A stretch of 64,000 nucleotides of DNA, from NCBI GenBank assembly GCA_022457155.1, contig JAJGOT010000466.1, positions 587,501 through 651,500 on the forward strand. Reading direction: 5' to 3'. The notes below the pieces were generated by a model, which searched no databases, was not told the DNA's origin, and worked only from the letters and a program-made list of their open reading frames with translations. The stretch is from Cladopsammia gracilis. Lineage: Eukaryota > Cnidaria > Anthozoa > Scleractinia > Dendrophylliidae. Of this stretch, positions 33,653 to 45,500 are shown in pieces (position 1 is the stretch's first letter; the number at the start of each line of letters is the position of its first letter). The position numbers were made by a program, and so were the translations under genes.

Positions 33653-34668
33653 AATGAGTGTTAAAAGAACTGATCTAAGTCTACTAAAGGAGTTTATACA
33701 TCAGTCAAATGAGTGTTAAAAGAACTGATCTAAGTCTACTAAAGGAGTTTATACATCAGTCAAATGAGTGTTAAAAGAACTGATCTAAGTCTACTAAAGG
33801 AGTTTATACATGCATCACTCAAATGAGTGTTAAAAGAACTGATCTAAGTCTACTAAAGAAGTTTATACATCAGTCAAATGAGTGTTAAAAGAACTGATCT
33901 AAGTCTACTAAAGGAGTTTATACATCAGTCAAATGAGTGTTAAAAGAACTGATCTAAGTCTACTAAAGGAGTTTATACATCAGTCAAATGAGTGTTAAAA
34001 GAACTGATCTAAGTCTACTAAAGGAGTTTATACATCAGTCAAATGAGTGTTAAAAGAAATGATCTAAGGCTTTGTTTTCACGAGGCGGTTTTTCTCGCTT
34101 AACATTCCTGTAGGTGATTTGTTTACTGACCGCGTTAAGCAGCTTAAAAAATTTATGCGTTTTCACGGACAGAACTTTATTCATTTTTCTTATACCATGC
34201 GCGATATATTTTCTTTTGTTAAAACAATAGAAAATTAGAACACAAAAGAACGACAGCACAATGCCCTTCTTTGTTGTTTGAACGCTGGCGAAATGTGATT
34301 GGCCGGAATTAATTGCCGACAAGCTTAAGCGACCTGGTTTGGTGGCTTAAATTTAATGAGAATTCTATTGTAGTTCGCCGACTCGCTTAACTTTAAGCGA
34401 GTTGGATAAGCAACTGTTTTCACGAGATTTCCGACTGTCACTCGCTCAGCGACTTGAAAAATCGCTCGTGAAAACACGGCCTAAGTCTACTAAGGGAGTT
34501 TATACATCAGTCAAATGAGTGTTAAAAGAGCTGATCCAAGTCTACTGGAGGATTTTATACATCAGTCAAATGAGTGTTAAAAGAAATGATCTAAGTCTAC
34601 TAAGGGAGTTTATACATCAGTCAAATGAGTGTCAAAAGAACTGATCTAAGTCTATACTAAAGGAGTTT
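33653..34668. repeat. 55-bp tandem array, interrupted
   Basis: Nearly identical 55-bp units containing GAGTGTTAAAAGAACTGATC, TAAGTCTACTAAAGGAGTTT and ATACATCAGTCAAAT; about eight before 34068 and three after 34481. The units are contiguous with no spacers, so it is a minisatellite and not a CRISPR-like array. The break is a MITE insertion. Confidence 0.95.
34069..34480. mobile_element. MITE inserted in the 55-bp array
   Basis: The left end GGCTTTGTTTTCACGAGG pairs with the right end CTCGTGAAAACACGGCC, and CTAAG, part of the array unit, is present on both sides as the duplicated target. About 410 bp without coding capacity; the 90-aa minus frame is incidental. Confidence 0.75.
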
Positions 34669-35027
34669 TTTTTTTGTCAAATTGTCGTTTATGGCAAAAT
34701 CATGTTTCGGTGTAAAAGCTAAGGGAGTAGATTTGATCAATTCCACTTCAACAGGTTTTTGTGAGTCACGGCTTTTGTATTTGTGTTAAAACTCAACTGT
34801 TTAGCTCTCGCATTTGTCAGCAATACCCAACATTCTGGCACAGTTTACGATTTTTCGAACAATTAAATCGAAGTGACTTTACGCAAATTTAATGTCAGGG
34901 CGACTTATTTGTAGAAACAACAGGCTGATGGATTTACTTCTGAACCATTATTCCACAGCCATTACCAGAAAGAGGTTATATCACATAATTTATATAAATA
35001 TAACATAATATAAATATCGGTAGAGTC
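34669..35027. other. Intergenic, nothing recognised
   Basis: No gene or repeat recognised in this 360-bp AT-rich stretch. Confidence 0.4.
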
Positions 35028-35345
35028 TACCTTCTATAGCTCAGAAGGAGGTCGGACACTTATTGAGAATTATATAACGTAATGTCGACACTTAGAATTT
35101 TATTTTCAATAAATTTTTAAGTGTAAAAAAGAAAATCTAAAATCCCCACTCATGATTGAATCTGTGACCTCAGCTAGGCTTAGGCTTACACAACCTACCG
35201 TACCACTGTACCACCTAGCTTCTCGGGTTGATAAGTCCTAAATTTAACTATATAAACTGGTAACCCCAACCTCAACTGAAAGCTAACCAGTTACTCCGTT
35301 GTATAAGTCTCAATAAGGTGTCCGACCTCCCTCTGAGCTATGGAA
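35028..35345 (-). mobile_element. Inverted-repeat element with tRNA-like promoter boxes
   Basis: The ends TCTATAGCTCAGAAGGAGGT, CGGACACTTATTGAGA and TCTCAATAAGGTGTCCGACC, TCCCTCTGAGCTAT are inverted. On the minus strand at about 35145-35222 the sequence resembles a tRNA gene: an A-box-like GGTGGTACAGTGGTACGG and a degenerate B box AGATTCAATCA. It could be a tRNA-derived SINE captured between inverted ends. It is not a functional tRNA as far as I can fold it. Confidence 0.5.
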
Positions 35346-35390
35346 TCTAGCAATTTCCATAAATATCACATCCTTTCCTTCTGCCAACCT

Positions 35391-35485
35391 CGTTATAGTG
35401 GGGAACGCGCAAGTTCCCCCGCGATTTTTTCCCTTTTTTTACTTCGCGCGTTCCTCACTATCTCGGAGGCTGGAACAGGCTAGCA
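35391..35485. mobile_element. Partial palindromic MITE
   Basis: AGTGGGGAACGCGCAAGTTC pairs loosely with CGCGCGTTCCTCACT; the right end carries GGAGGCTGGAACAGGCTAGC as in 31868-31990. The left outer arm is degraded. Confidence 0.55.
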
Positions 35486-36120
35486 TGTATCAGGCATTTC
35501 TAAGTGAAAAAATCTGTCTTTATTTATAGTGGAGAATTTATTGCTCGTAATTTTCTAGTTTTATCCAGGTGTGCACTTTGAGATTGATAAGATCTGTTGA
35601 AAAGTCATCACATTAAGTGACAGTATTAAATTTTAAATTCTACAGAGTACCGAGTCGAATATTTACACAGTTAATTGCAAGATGATAACTTTGTAAGTAT
35701 CAACTTCAGGAGTTTAGCTGTGGAACATGTTGAGTTTTATCAGAACTGAATAAAGTATATTTTAGAAAGGCAGTTATACGAAATTGCGAAAAGGAATTGT
35801 CTCTTTTTGTGGCAAAAAGCAATATTTATTTTGATATATTATATTTTTTATAGTTTCCTGTTATAAAAGCAGAGATCTGATGGTTGTTCTCATCCCAAAT
35901 CAGGATATTTTTGCGAACCACAACTTCCTTGTTTGGCTTACATCCGCTTGTTCGTGTTATTTCTCATAAATACCAAACAATTTCCTACATAGCCTACGAG
36001 CTTCAGTACACAAAGCCAAATGACTTATGCACAAATCTCATCATATGTTATAAAAACAGTAGAATAAGTCTTAATAATTAAGCTCAGACAAAGACACCAA
36101 AGCAAGTCTCTCGCGACAAT
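35486..36120. other. Intergenic, nothing recognised
   Basis: No gene, repeat or structured element recognised. Confidence 0.4.
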
Positions 36121-36680
36121 TAGAAAGAAACGCTGTGCCGTCCATAATGATATTTAATGCATTCCTATACTGAAATTATCAGGCATGTCTGATGTGAAAT
36201 TGTGTTTCAGATTGAAAATAAAAGGCGTATGGGACGCGAGTGAGTAATTGAATTTATAGTTGTGCGTTTTGAGATTAAGTAAAAAATGCCGAACTTTTAA
36301 TTCTTCTCTTGACATTTTGTTTGAAAGGAAATATTATAACATGGGACCCTTGGTAAAGGCAATTTAGTTTCGAATTCAAACAGGCAAATTCGTCACCAAG
36401 AAAAGAAGAGAGAAATAAAACTGCATTTTTGGACATTTTAAAAACTATTCTAAATAATAATCTGCTGAGATAAACTTGAAATGTATGGGTAGTTATAATT
36501 AGATATAAGATTTTTAGCCAAAACATCTGGATTATACTGTTGCTTTTGTTAATGGCAAGAAAGTGAGAGCTGGGAAGAAGGGAGTGAGAGAGAGTGAGGG
36601 TGTTCAAATACGTTCTGTTTTCTTGTCATCTCCACCTATTATTTGCTGTCATTTTATAATAATTTAACCTCACTCCTTAC
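36121..36680 (+). repeat. Old direct duplication, left copy
   Basis: Collinear but diverged match to about 38670-39260: shared GATATTTAATGCATT, TCTGATNTGAAATTGTG, AAATTCTTCTCTT-like, GTGGATATAAGAT-like and AGGGTGTTCAAATACGTTCTG blocks in the same order. The right copy lies directly upstream of the lectin gene, so this copy may be a relic of a duplicated promoter region. Confidence 0.7.
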
Positions 36681-37404
36681 ATCGCCTTTCTCCTTACATC
36701 GGGGATGGAATAGGAGAAGGAAAAGGCGATGGGTGGGGTGGGGTGGGCGAGTTTAAAGAGGGGTTAAGAAATGGTTTAAAGGAGCCTTTATGCTTTTTTT
36801 AGTATGTGGTTTTAGAAGACTCTTAGTTTCATTGCTCTAAAGGAAGTGCTACAATGCTCTAAAAGGGCCTTTAGAAGGACTAAAGAACTCCCGGGACAAG
36901 TGTTGCTTGTGTTAGGGCTTCTGCGAAAATGAAGCTACTTGTGTGGTGACTTTGGGGATCACAAATATTGTGCAAGCCTGTACAAATAAGCTGAAACGGA
37001 ACTATTAAATAAATACAAAATGACATAAAACATAAAGCAACACAAATTATAAGCCAGACAAAACTTACAGCTGGGATTAATGTCATTCACCTTCTTATTA
37101 ACCTTCGATAGTATTAATTTTAAGCACACTTCGCTGTGTGCCAAAAGATTACGGAAGCGATCCAATTAATCCTGAAACAAAAGGATACGTCTCAACATGT
37201 AAGCTGAAACAGAGATACTGAAACGGAAGACTGAATCAGACTTGAAAGAAAATAAAAGAAAGAAAGTTATGAGAGAGGAGAGTGCATGGGAATGGATAGT
37301 GTTCGTTGATGTTCGTTCGTTGATGTTGTAGCTGACCGACGTGTTGCTGCGATGACGTTCAAAGTAAAACGAAAGAAGTGTAATATCACTCGAAGATACC
37401 CTAT
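36681..37404. other. Intergenic, nothing recognised
   Basis: No supported gene. A GGGTGGGGTGGGG stretch lies near 36730. The 119-aa minus frame at 37166-37525 has no domain and overlaps the end of the next transposon. Confidence 0.4.
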
Positions 37405-38436
37405 ACACTGTGTTGCCCAGTTTCCGGCCAGTACCAGTTTCCGGCCAAAAAAAACTTACGTCGGTTATGTTCGTCGGAGTTTTAACTTTTCGTCCACGGA
37501 AGCGTTCCGAAAGAAAACCGAACATTTTCGCTATACATTGGTGGTTTTGGCGCTCTTTCTGAGCAAGGAACGGCCGACGAAGGACAGGTTTTGTCCAGGT
37601 GATTAAACGTTTATCGATTAATTTTGGTTCGTTTCACTGCGCATCAAAACTACCGTAGATAAACAAATAGTTCGTTTCACGGGAAATATCTCAAGGAGCT
37701 TCATAATTTTTAGACAAATGTTAGATTAAAAATGAAAGTAATTAGGGAATCTATCATCATCAGCTAAAATACAGCTGTTTCTGAAATTTTAGCAGTCAAA
37801 CTTTCAGCGAAGATTTGGACCTAGTGTCCCAGTTTCCGGCCACTAAAAGACACAATGCTCAAAACCTATTTCTTATTGAGTGAAAGAACCGAATTTTAAA
37901 ATTTCCTGGTCGAGAAATTAAAGATACATGTTTAAGTGTAAGAAAGATTACGAATTAACAACAGCTAATGCGTGTATAGCGTGACTAAAAGTACGTAAGT
38001 CATATGTATTTGTTTAAGTAATCTGTCAACATACCGCGGAATACACGCTTCCGGGTCACCGAGGTCATACATATTTTGAATATTGAGTAAACGGTAGATG
38101 AAAAAGCTTAATATTGAAACTTGCCTGATATTTATAACTAGGCGACCACTATTATCAAGGGGCTTACAAGTCGGTTTACGTCGAGAGGATTCAAGGAAAA
38201 TTTACTTTAAGTCGGTGGCCGGAAACTGGGCTAGCTGGCCGGAAACTGGGCAACTTACTAGTTTTGCGAAAAATGGTATAATTTCTTTAATACTTGAGGA
38301 AAGCCGCCAACCATTGAACGTTTTAAAGGTAAGTAAATGAACTGTCTTTGAAAGGAAATTGAGAAATTTTCCGTACAAAAACAAGAAGTTATAGCGATTA
38401 CAAACTAAAGTGGCCGGAAACTGGGCAACATACTGT
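37405..38436. mobile_element. DNA transposon remnant with CCCAGTTTCCGGCCA ends
   Basis: The left end ACTGTGTTGCCCAGTTTCCG and the right end CGGAAACTGGGCAACATACT are inverted. The core CAGTTTCCGGCC recurs internally (about 37434, 37827, 38218, 38236) in both orientations, as subterminal transposase-binding sites do in several DNA transposon families. TA lies at both outer borders. About 1.0 kb, no transposase. Confidence 0.75.
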
Positions 38437-39475
38437 ACATGTAACCATAATAATAACAAATAATAACAATAATAGTTGATCAACAACCGTTTAGTTTTTG
38501 TTATTTGTGAGAAATATCAAACATTTCTGCACAGTTAACGAGCTTTGTAAACAAAATATAAATCGCCCAATTATAAGTACTCAAATCTCGTCTCATGACC
38601 CCTTTTATCTGTAAAAACAGAAGCAAGGAAACCAAAACAATTATCTCACGACATTTAGCAACAAAAGTCGTTCCATCGATACTGATATTTAATGCATTTC
38701 TACAGAATCTATGCATTTCTACAGAATCTATCAAGCATATCTGATCTGAAATTGTGCTTCAGATTGTAAAAATTCATATTGGTCTTGAGTAATTTTCTAC
38801 TTGTGCATTTTGAGATTTAAAAGATCTCTTGGCTGATAATTGCTCAATCTGTTTCTTGATAAATAAATACGGTCGATCTTTAAATTCTTCTCTTCAAGTT
38901 GACAGTTTGGTTGAATAGAAAGGCTAGTAAATCATGAGAATTTAGATAAAGAGCATCATAAAAAAATAAGAACGGGAAAATCCCTTGCCAAAGAATAAAA
39001 TAAATGACGAAAGAAAGAAAGCAAGTATTTTGAACGCTTTCCAACTATATTCAAACAGCAATTTGCTTTGACAAAAATGTATTGATACTTATAAGTGGAT
39101 ATAAGATGTTTATCCAAATCTATTGTCTTAAACTGCTGCCTTTGTTGTTAAAGGGCAAGACATTGAGCGGGGGAGAAGAGAGTGAGAGAAAAGGGACCCG
39201 AGGGTGTTCAAATACGTTCTGATTTCTTTCAATTTTTACTTTTCATTTTCTGTGTATTGATAATAATTTAACCTCACTCCTGACATCGTCTGTCCTACAC
39301 ACTGCTCCCCCTTCCGATGACCTTAACTTTAGTGAAATGATAAATCATGTCCATTTTTGGTAATTCAGTGCTTCACCGGCCATTTGACTTTCCACGCAGA
39401 TAGAACTGATGCCATCACGTACAGATAATGTATATACCACCTTCAAGTGTAAGCGTCTCTTTCAGTTCTAGCAAG
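38437..39475. other. 5' flank of lectin gene; right copy of old duplication
   Basis: About 38670-39260 matches 36121-36680. It holds no gene. The lectin first exon follows within about 220 bp, so this stretch likely contains its promoter; I cannot point to a specific TATA box or initiator. Confidence 0.55.
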
Positions 39476-39551
39476 ATGTTTGGAGAGCTCCATCTTTCGC
39501 TTGTCCTCTGTGCCATTTCCGCTGCTGTACTGCTTTCCCAAGGCAGTCAAG
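39476..39551 (+). CDS. Lectin exon 1: signal peptide
   Basis: I chose the Met before FGELHLSLVLCAISAAVLL, a classic secretory leader, over the in-frame Met 16 codons upstream, which adds a polar stretch. The exon ends in phase 1 at GTCAAG followed by GTACCT. Confidence 0.75.
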
Positions 39552-42500
39552 GTACCTGGAAACAGCGTTTGCTTTTTGAATTGTTATTTAAGACTACAAA
39601 TTATGAAATGTTGGTAATTAGTGGCAGTTTGCTATAGTTAATATGGCATTTTCAACTGAAGGAAGAAACAACGATTTGGGGGTGGGGCGCGTATTTACTC
39701 TGAAGAAGGAAGTTAACATACAACAAACTGTTATCGAGAATATGCTCAATGAGTTTACCTATGTTATCATCGATAATTAATCACAAACAAGCGGTAGTAT
39801 TAGACTACGAGCAGTCTCCCTTTCCCAGCTTAATCCGTCGATGGAGAAACGAAAAGACATTAGCGAGCGGATAATGGCCACGCGAAACTGGGGGCAAGGC
39901 AGGCGTGCGGGAAAAGAGAGACTACAGACTAAGCCCAGGCGAATGAATTATGAATTGATCTCACAACTCAAAAATCTGATTGGCTCTTGATCGAAGATCT
40001 GTCAATAAGCAGTAACGCCGCGGTGACGAGTTGTCAACCGTCGAGATCAATATTAATGTGAGCGCAAGTCTGCGGTTTCCATAACTTGACTAAAAGATTC
40101 TACGATCCAAGTCTTATGCGATAGTAACGGTCTATATTGGAATAGTGGCATCTTGCAATTGTTTTCAGCTCCTCGGAGTTTATTCTGCGTTTAGGTTGAT
40201 GTGTTTCTCGGAGCTAGGCAGTATCTTCATTGTCAGAAGCATCGCGTCATTGCATCCGGTTTAAAATATTTGAATATCCAGCATAATAATTGTTAAGTAA
40301 TTATTACAGATGCAAGTAGTTTCTTTTGTACACTCTGTAAGGTTCCTTTGCATGGTCTACCTCTAATAGCTTTATTCGGAGTATCGTTCGGAGAACTCAT
40401 CTCCTTCGCAGCATTTTACTCTCTTCGCGCTAAAAGGAATTTGGTTTCGGGTTAGATCTCCCGCATTACGATGACATGTAGATTGACTGGATGTCAAGAG
40501 AAGTAAATTCTGATACCGAAAAAACACTCGACCGTGAAAGTGCATTCGCCTGGGCTAACAGTCTATAGTCTCTCTTTTCTCGTGCGCCTGCCTCGCCCCC
40601 AGTTTCCCTAGGCCATTATCCGCTCGCATAATGTTTTTTCGTTTCTAGCTCGACGGACTAAGCTGGGAAAGAGGGACTGCTCGTAGTCTACGGTATATTT
40701 CATTTTATCTTATTTGCTTCTTTCTTTCACAGCAGCCAGTTTCAAAGCTGGAAAACGCAACGTCACCACTTCAAGCCCACGGTTGTTCGCTTGTGAGCAG
40801 ATCTCGTTCGCTGAACCTTTCTCTGGTGGTAAAGACGTTAAAGTTCTCGCTTCATTTGGTCACTCAGTTAAGAACCCAACCCGTGGTAACGGTGCTGCTA
40901 TTTGGGTGGAATCAGAAGATAAAAATCAATTCCGTGCTTGTATCTATGAGTATAGCGTTGGTTCAAATAAAACTGCAGAAATTAACTGGCTCGCCCTGCA
41001 ATCTGCACCTTCTGGTGCTCAAATAGGAACGACTTCCTTGGACTCTTGGACCACTGGAACAGAATGCAAGAAGATCGACTTCCCTCAGGTTAGTTTCATT
41101 TGTGAAAATTCTTTAAATAAGCGTTTAAGGTACATGCCGCTACACTCTGAGCTGGGTATGGCTTTTGTGCATTTCGGGCCCTAGCAGGGTATCACAGCAC
41201 CTCTGTTTTGTCTGGATTATGCTCCCCCCCCCCCCCCCGGAGTTAAGGATAAAGATCATCTACGTAAACATGTTCTCGTTAACTTTAACAAACGCTTTGT
41301 TTGGTCTGGATTATGCCCCCTCCCCCCGGATTTAAGAAAACGATCATCTATGTAATCATATTCTCGTTAACTCTGACAAATGCTCTGTTTGGTCGCGAAT
41401 AGAATATACTAGTTTTCAGGAAAGCGGCACTAAAACAGTCATCTCATTAATATTCTAGAATTGGGTACACATATCTACGGCACACAATAAAAGAACTACT
41501 GAATAATATTTTGAGAGTACCTTCCTCATGACCCCCTCCGCCCCCTCACCAGATTTAAGGTAACATATTATGCATACGTTAACCATGCTCACGTTAACTC
41601 TGAAGGCAACATTACAACAATTTGGCGCACCTCAAGCGCACGATCGGCGCGGGATGTGCAACCTCGCATGTCTTCAGGCAAACACAAGTTAGTCTGTTTG
41701 CGTTATTTCTGGTTATTTGTTTAACTTTTCACTTGAACTTTGCAAAAAACATCCAGTAATGACGTGAACCTTTTTAATTTTTAAAGTTTACTTTCGCCTT
41801 AACTGTCAGATGACATATTGATTAAACTATGAACGTTCAGTAACATTTAATTTTATAAAACAAATAAACCTGAGAAATATATATTTTTAAGCTCTCCATA
41901 TACAAATTACGAGGCTTTGTTTGGCCATTGCCGGAAATAGTAACAGCAACAATTAGGCTCAGAGAGCTAATTAGGCACATGATGTGAAACTAACATCACG
42001 AATCAGTCAGTAAACCACTAAACTTCTAAACTTCTTCACGGATCTCCCATCGGTGACAAAATCTATTGTTCGTCAGTAAGGTATTTTTTATCCAACGACG
42101 TTTTCCTTAAAATGGATCTTTTCAAAAGCGGGATTAAAACCAAGTCATATCGGATTTTGTAACCAAGTATTTCAAAACAGAACAAGTTAACATTTCACAA
42201 AGTGCAGGGAGACTGGCGATCACGCATACGCACACGCACCCTCGTACACGAATCCTCGCGACACCCTCCACGCACACTCGCACTCACAAATCGCATCCAC
42301 ATACTAAAGCACCCACTCTCTCACTCGCTCATCCATCTATCCATCCATTGCAATCTGATTTTACCATCTATCCTTTCACCCGACTGTTTGCATTATTCAG
42401 CAAGTGTGTTTGTTCTTATATTTTATTCTACATTGCTTCGTATATAGTTATGATAAGCGTTTCATCTTGTAGTGGTCATAAATTATGCAGGGCCCCTATT

Positions 42501-45500
42501 GATACCAGCCTAGTGCTGAAAGGGCCATCCTGCTTAAATAAAGATGACTTGACTTAATATGTTCGTTTTCCATAGTTTATTTCTTTTATCCACTGTATTT
42601 TGTCTCACTTAGCCTGTGTTTTATATTCCTTCGTTCTTACCTAAAGCTTTTTTCTCATTTATTTTCCAGCGTTTCTTGTCTCCTCCAAACATACTTGTGA
42701 CTCCTAGTCACAAGTTTCCAGAGATACCTCAGGACGCCATGGCCGTTTGGGCGGAGGAATTCACCGAGGACAGTTTTAAGATTTGTCTTAAGGAAGTGAA
42801 GATTTTCGACGGACTGCACAGAAACATAAAAATCGTAAGTAAAATAAATATTTTTTTGTGTGTGTGTTAACAATAAATTTTGTATATAAAAAAAACGTTT
42901 TTATTTCAGTATGATGAACAATGTTGTTTGAAATGAGCTCTTTAGCAGTGAAGTTAACCATTCTGTTGACATTTCCAGCTTTAAAACTGGACTTTGTAAC
43001 AGCTAAAGACACGAGGCACTGATAATAAATCATCTAGCAGTGCATGTAGTTGAATATCTACGTAATTTGCATATTAACCAAAGAATGAGTTCCAGAATGA
43101 GTTTCAGCACATAGAATGAGTTCCAGAATGAGTTTTAGAACATAGAATGAGTTCCAGAATGAGTTTCAGGACATAGAATGAGTTCCAGAATGAGTTTCAT
43201 GACATAGAATGAGTTCCAGAATGAGTTTTAGGACATAGAATGAGCTCCAGAATGAGTTTCAGCGCATACAATGAGTTCCAGAATGAGTTTTAGGACATAG
43301 CATGAGTTCCAGAATGAGTTTCAGCACATAGAATGAGTTCCAGAATGAGTTTTAGGACATAGAATGAGTTCCAGAATGAGTTTCAGCACATAGAATGAGT
43401 TCCAGAATGAGTTTCAGGACTGAACTGACAAATGCAGAGTGGCATGCCCAGTGCGCCTGCGTAACCTATTGATTAACAAAAAAGTTAATAGGCCAATTTC
43501 CATATATTTGAGTTCTTATTTGGCTCCAAGTCGTAGAAGAATAAGAAAATCATATTAAGGTTCAGGGATGATTAATTAATCTATTTTGTTTTATTCCCCT
43601 GGGCCTCGGATTCAAGTAAGAATTTTACTTAACACATGTATATCGAAATTGGCTTAATGCCTGGTCAATATATTTTCTCTTATTCTTACAGAACTGGATG
43701 GCATATACAAACCTGAAAGTTGAGAATTTTACCTTGTCTGACAGTCTTGTGTTTACAAACAACAACTCTCCATCTCAACAAGATAATTATGCCTTCTGCC
43801 AGGTAAGGTATGATGAATTAAGGAACGTCCATTTTCAGCTTTTTGCAATTCTATCAGTTAAAAATTCCAAAACCAAAAAGGAAAAAAGACACAAACAAGA
43901 AAAACAAAAGAGTTGCCCCTTATGCCACCTAGATCCAACTCTTTGTAGTCCATGCATGCGGCTATTGAGAACATAGCTAGTGCCATTAAATTTATATGAG
44001 TTTTCATGCATTACCTTATTATAGGAAATTAACGCTCCATGAAATTAACGCGAATTCTCAAACTTCGCGTTAATTTAAGTGGCGTTAATTTTTGTGAGCG
44101 TTAATTTCCGCAACATTATTTAAGTGGAGCGTTAATTTCCAAGACCTTAATTTCACCCCAAATTCTTGATACCGTCCGAACACATAATAGCAACTAGGAA
44201 ACAATAACCTTCTCGTTCTGCACACTACTTTTCAATCTTTTACAATGTAAAAGCCTTAAATATATATCGTCTACAATATTTCCAGTTCATTCTTGTTCTT
44301 GCTTTCAGAAAAGCGGTTCTCGGGCATCCGTTTTTTTCTTGTACTACACAGTCAGCCAAAATATCTTTAGAGCTATCAATAATCGCGTTAATTTTCTTCA
44401 TTTTGAAAATTTGTGCCTTCTCTCGCGTTAATTTCTTTTATTCCAAAGAAATTTTCCCTTCAATTCGCGTTAATTTAAGTCGCCTTAATTTCAAAGACCT
44501 TAATTTACAGGAGCGTTAATTTCCTATAATAAGGTATTTTTTCAAGGTTTTTATTGCAAAAGAAAGTCGAATAAATAAACAAAATTGAAATGTAATTTTT
44601 CTTTATAATGTGTTACCCCTTTTATGTTACAGAAACTCAACTTCACAGATCCATTCTTTGCTCCTCCTGTGGTAGTGGTTACACCAAAACGCAGTTATAA
44701 TAACAATAATTCGCGTTTATCTGGACCTGCATGTAACGCAATCACCGCGTGGACTGAGGTGAGAAATGCAAAAAGCTGATTAAACCTCCCGTACGTGACC
44801 ACTCAGAATGCAAAGTGGTCAGACCACCCAGAATGCAAAGAGATCGGACCACAGGGGGTCTTAACGCGGTTTGATTCATATTAACCTGTAGTAACCACCC
44901 AGAATGCAAAGCGGTCAGACCACCCAGAATGCAAAGAGGTCAGAGCACAGGAGGTCTTAACGTTTGATTCATATGAACCTTTAGTAACCACCCAGAATGC
45001 AAAGCGGTCAGACCACAGAGGATCTTAACGTTTCATTCATATGAATGAACCTGCAGTAATTAACCGTTTAATATACAAAGCACCTATAAACGCAAAATGG
45101 TGTATCATATAGACCGTTTGATACAAGGGACAGTTTTTTTTTGTTATATTGGAGTTGTAATGTAACACATTATTCAATTTAAGCTTTAGGGCCTGTTTAC
45201 ATGAGGTAGGGTGCCCCAAGGGTGTAGGGCCAACTCTCTTTGTTTTCTTTTCCCTGGAGGTTTTCAAACAAAGAGAGTTGGCCCTACACCCTAGGGGCAC
45301 CCTACCTCATGTAAACAGGGCCTAAGTGACATAGAAATATGGGCGAGTGTTTGGTTAATTTACCAGAGGTTCAAAACAATAGAACAATTCAAATCACCGG
45401 CTTTGAAAGTGGTCGCGGTCACTTAAGAGAGGGGATAGCTTAGGAGAGGTTTCCCGCTAATCGATTATAGTGATTTGACGGCAGAAGTTTTCGTACTTTC

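Noticed and set aside
34050..34322. 90-aa minus frame in the 55-bp array region
   Set aside because: Lies inside the inserted MITE; no domain.
33653..34668. CRISPR-like array
   Set aside because: Contiguous 55-bp units without unique spacers in a eukaryotic genome; a minisatellite.
36275..37525. Overlapping minus-strand frames of 68-119 aa with hydrophobic parts
   Set aside because: No domain, no splice structure, partly inside a transposon end.
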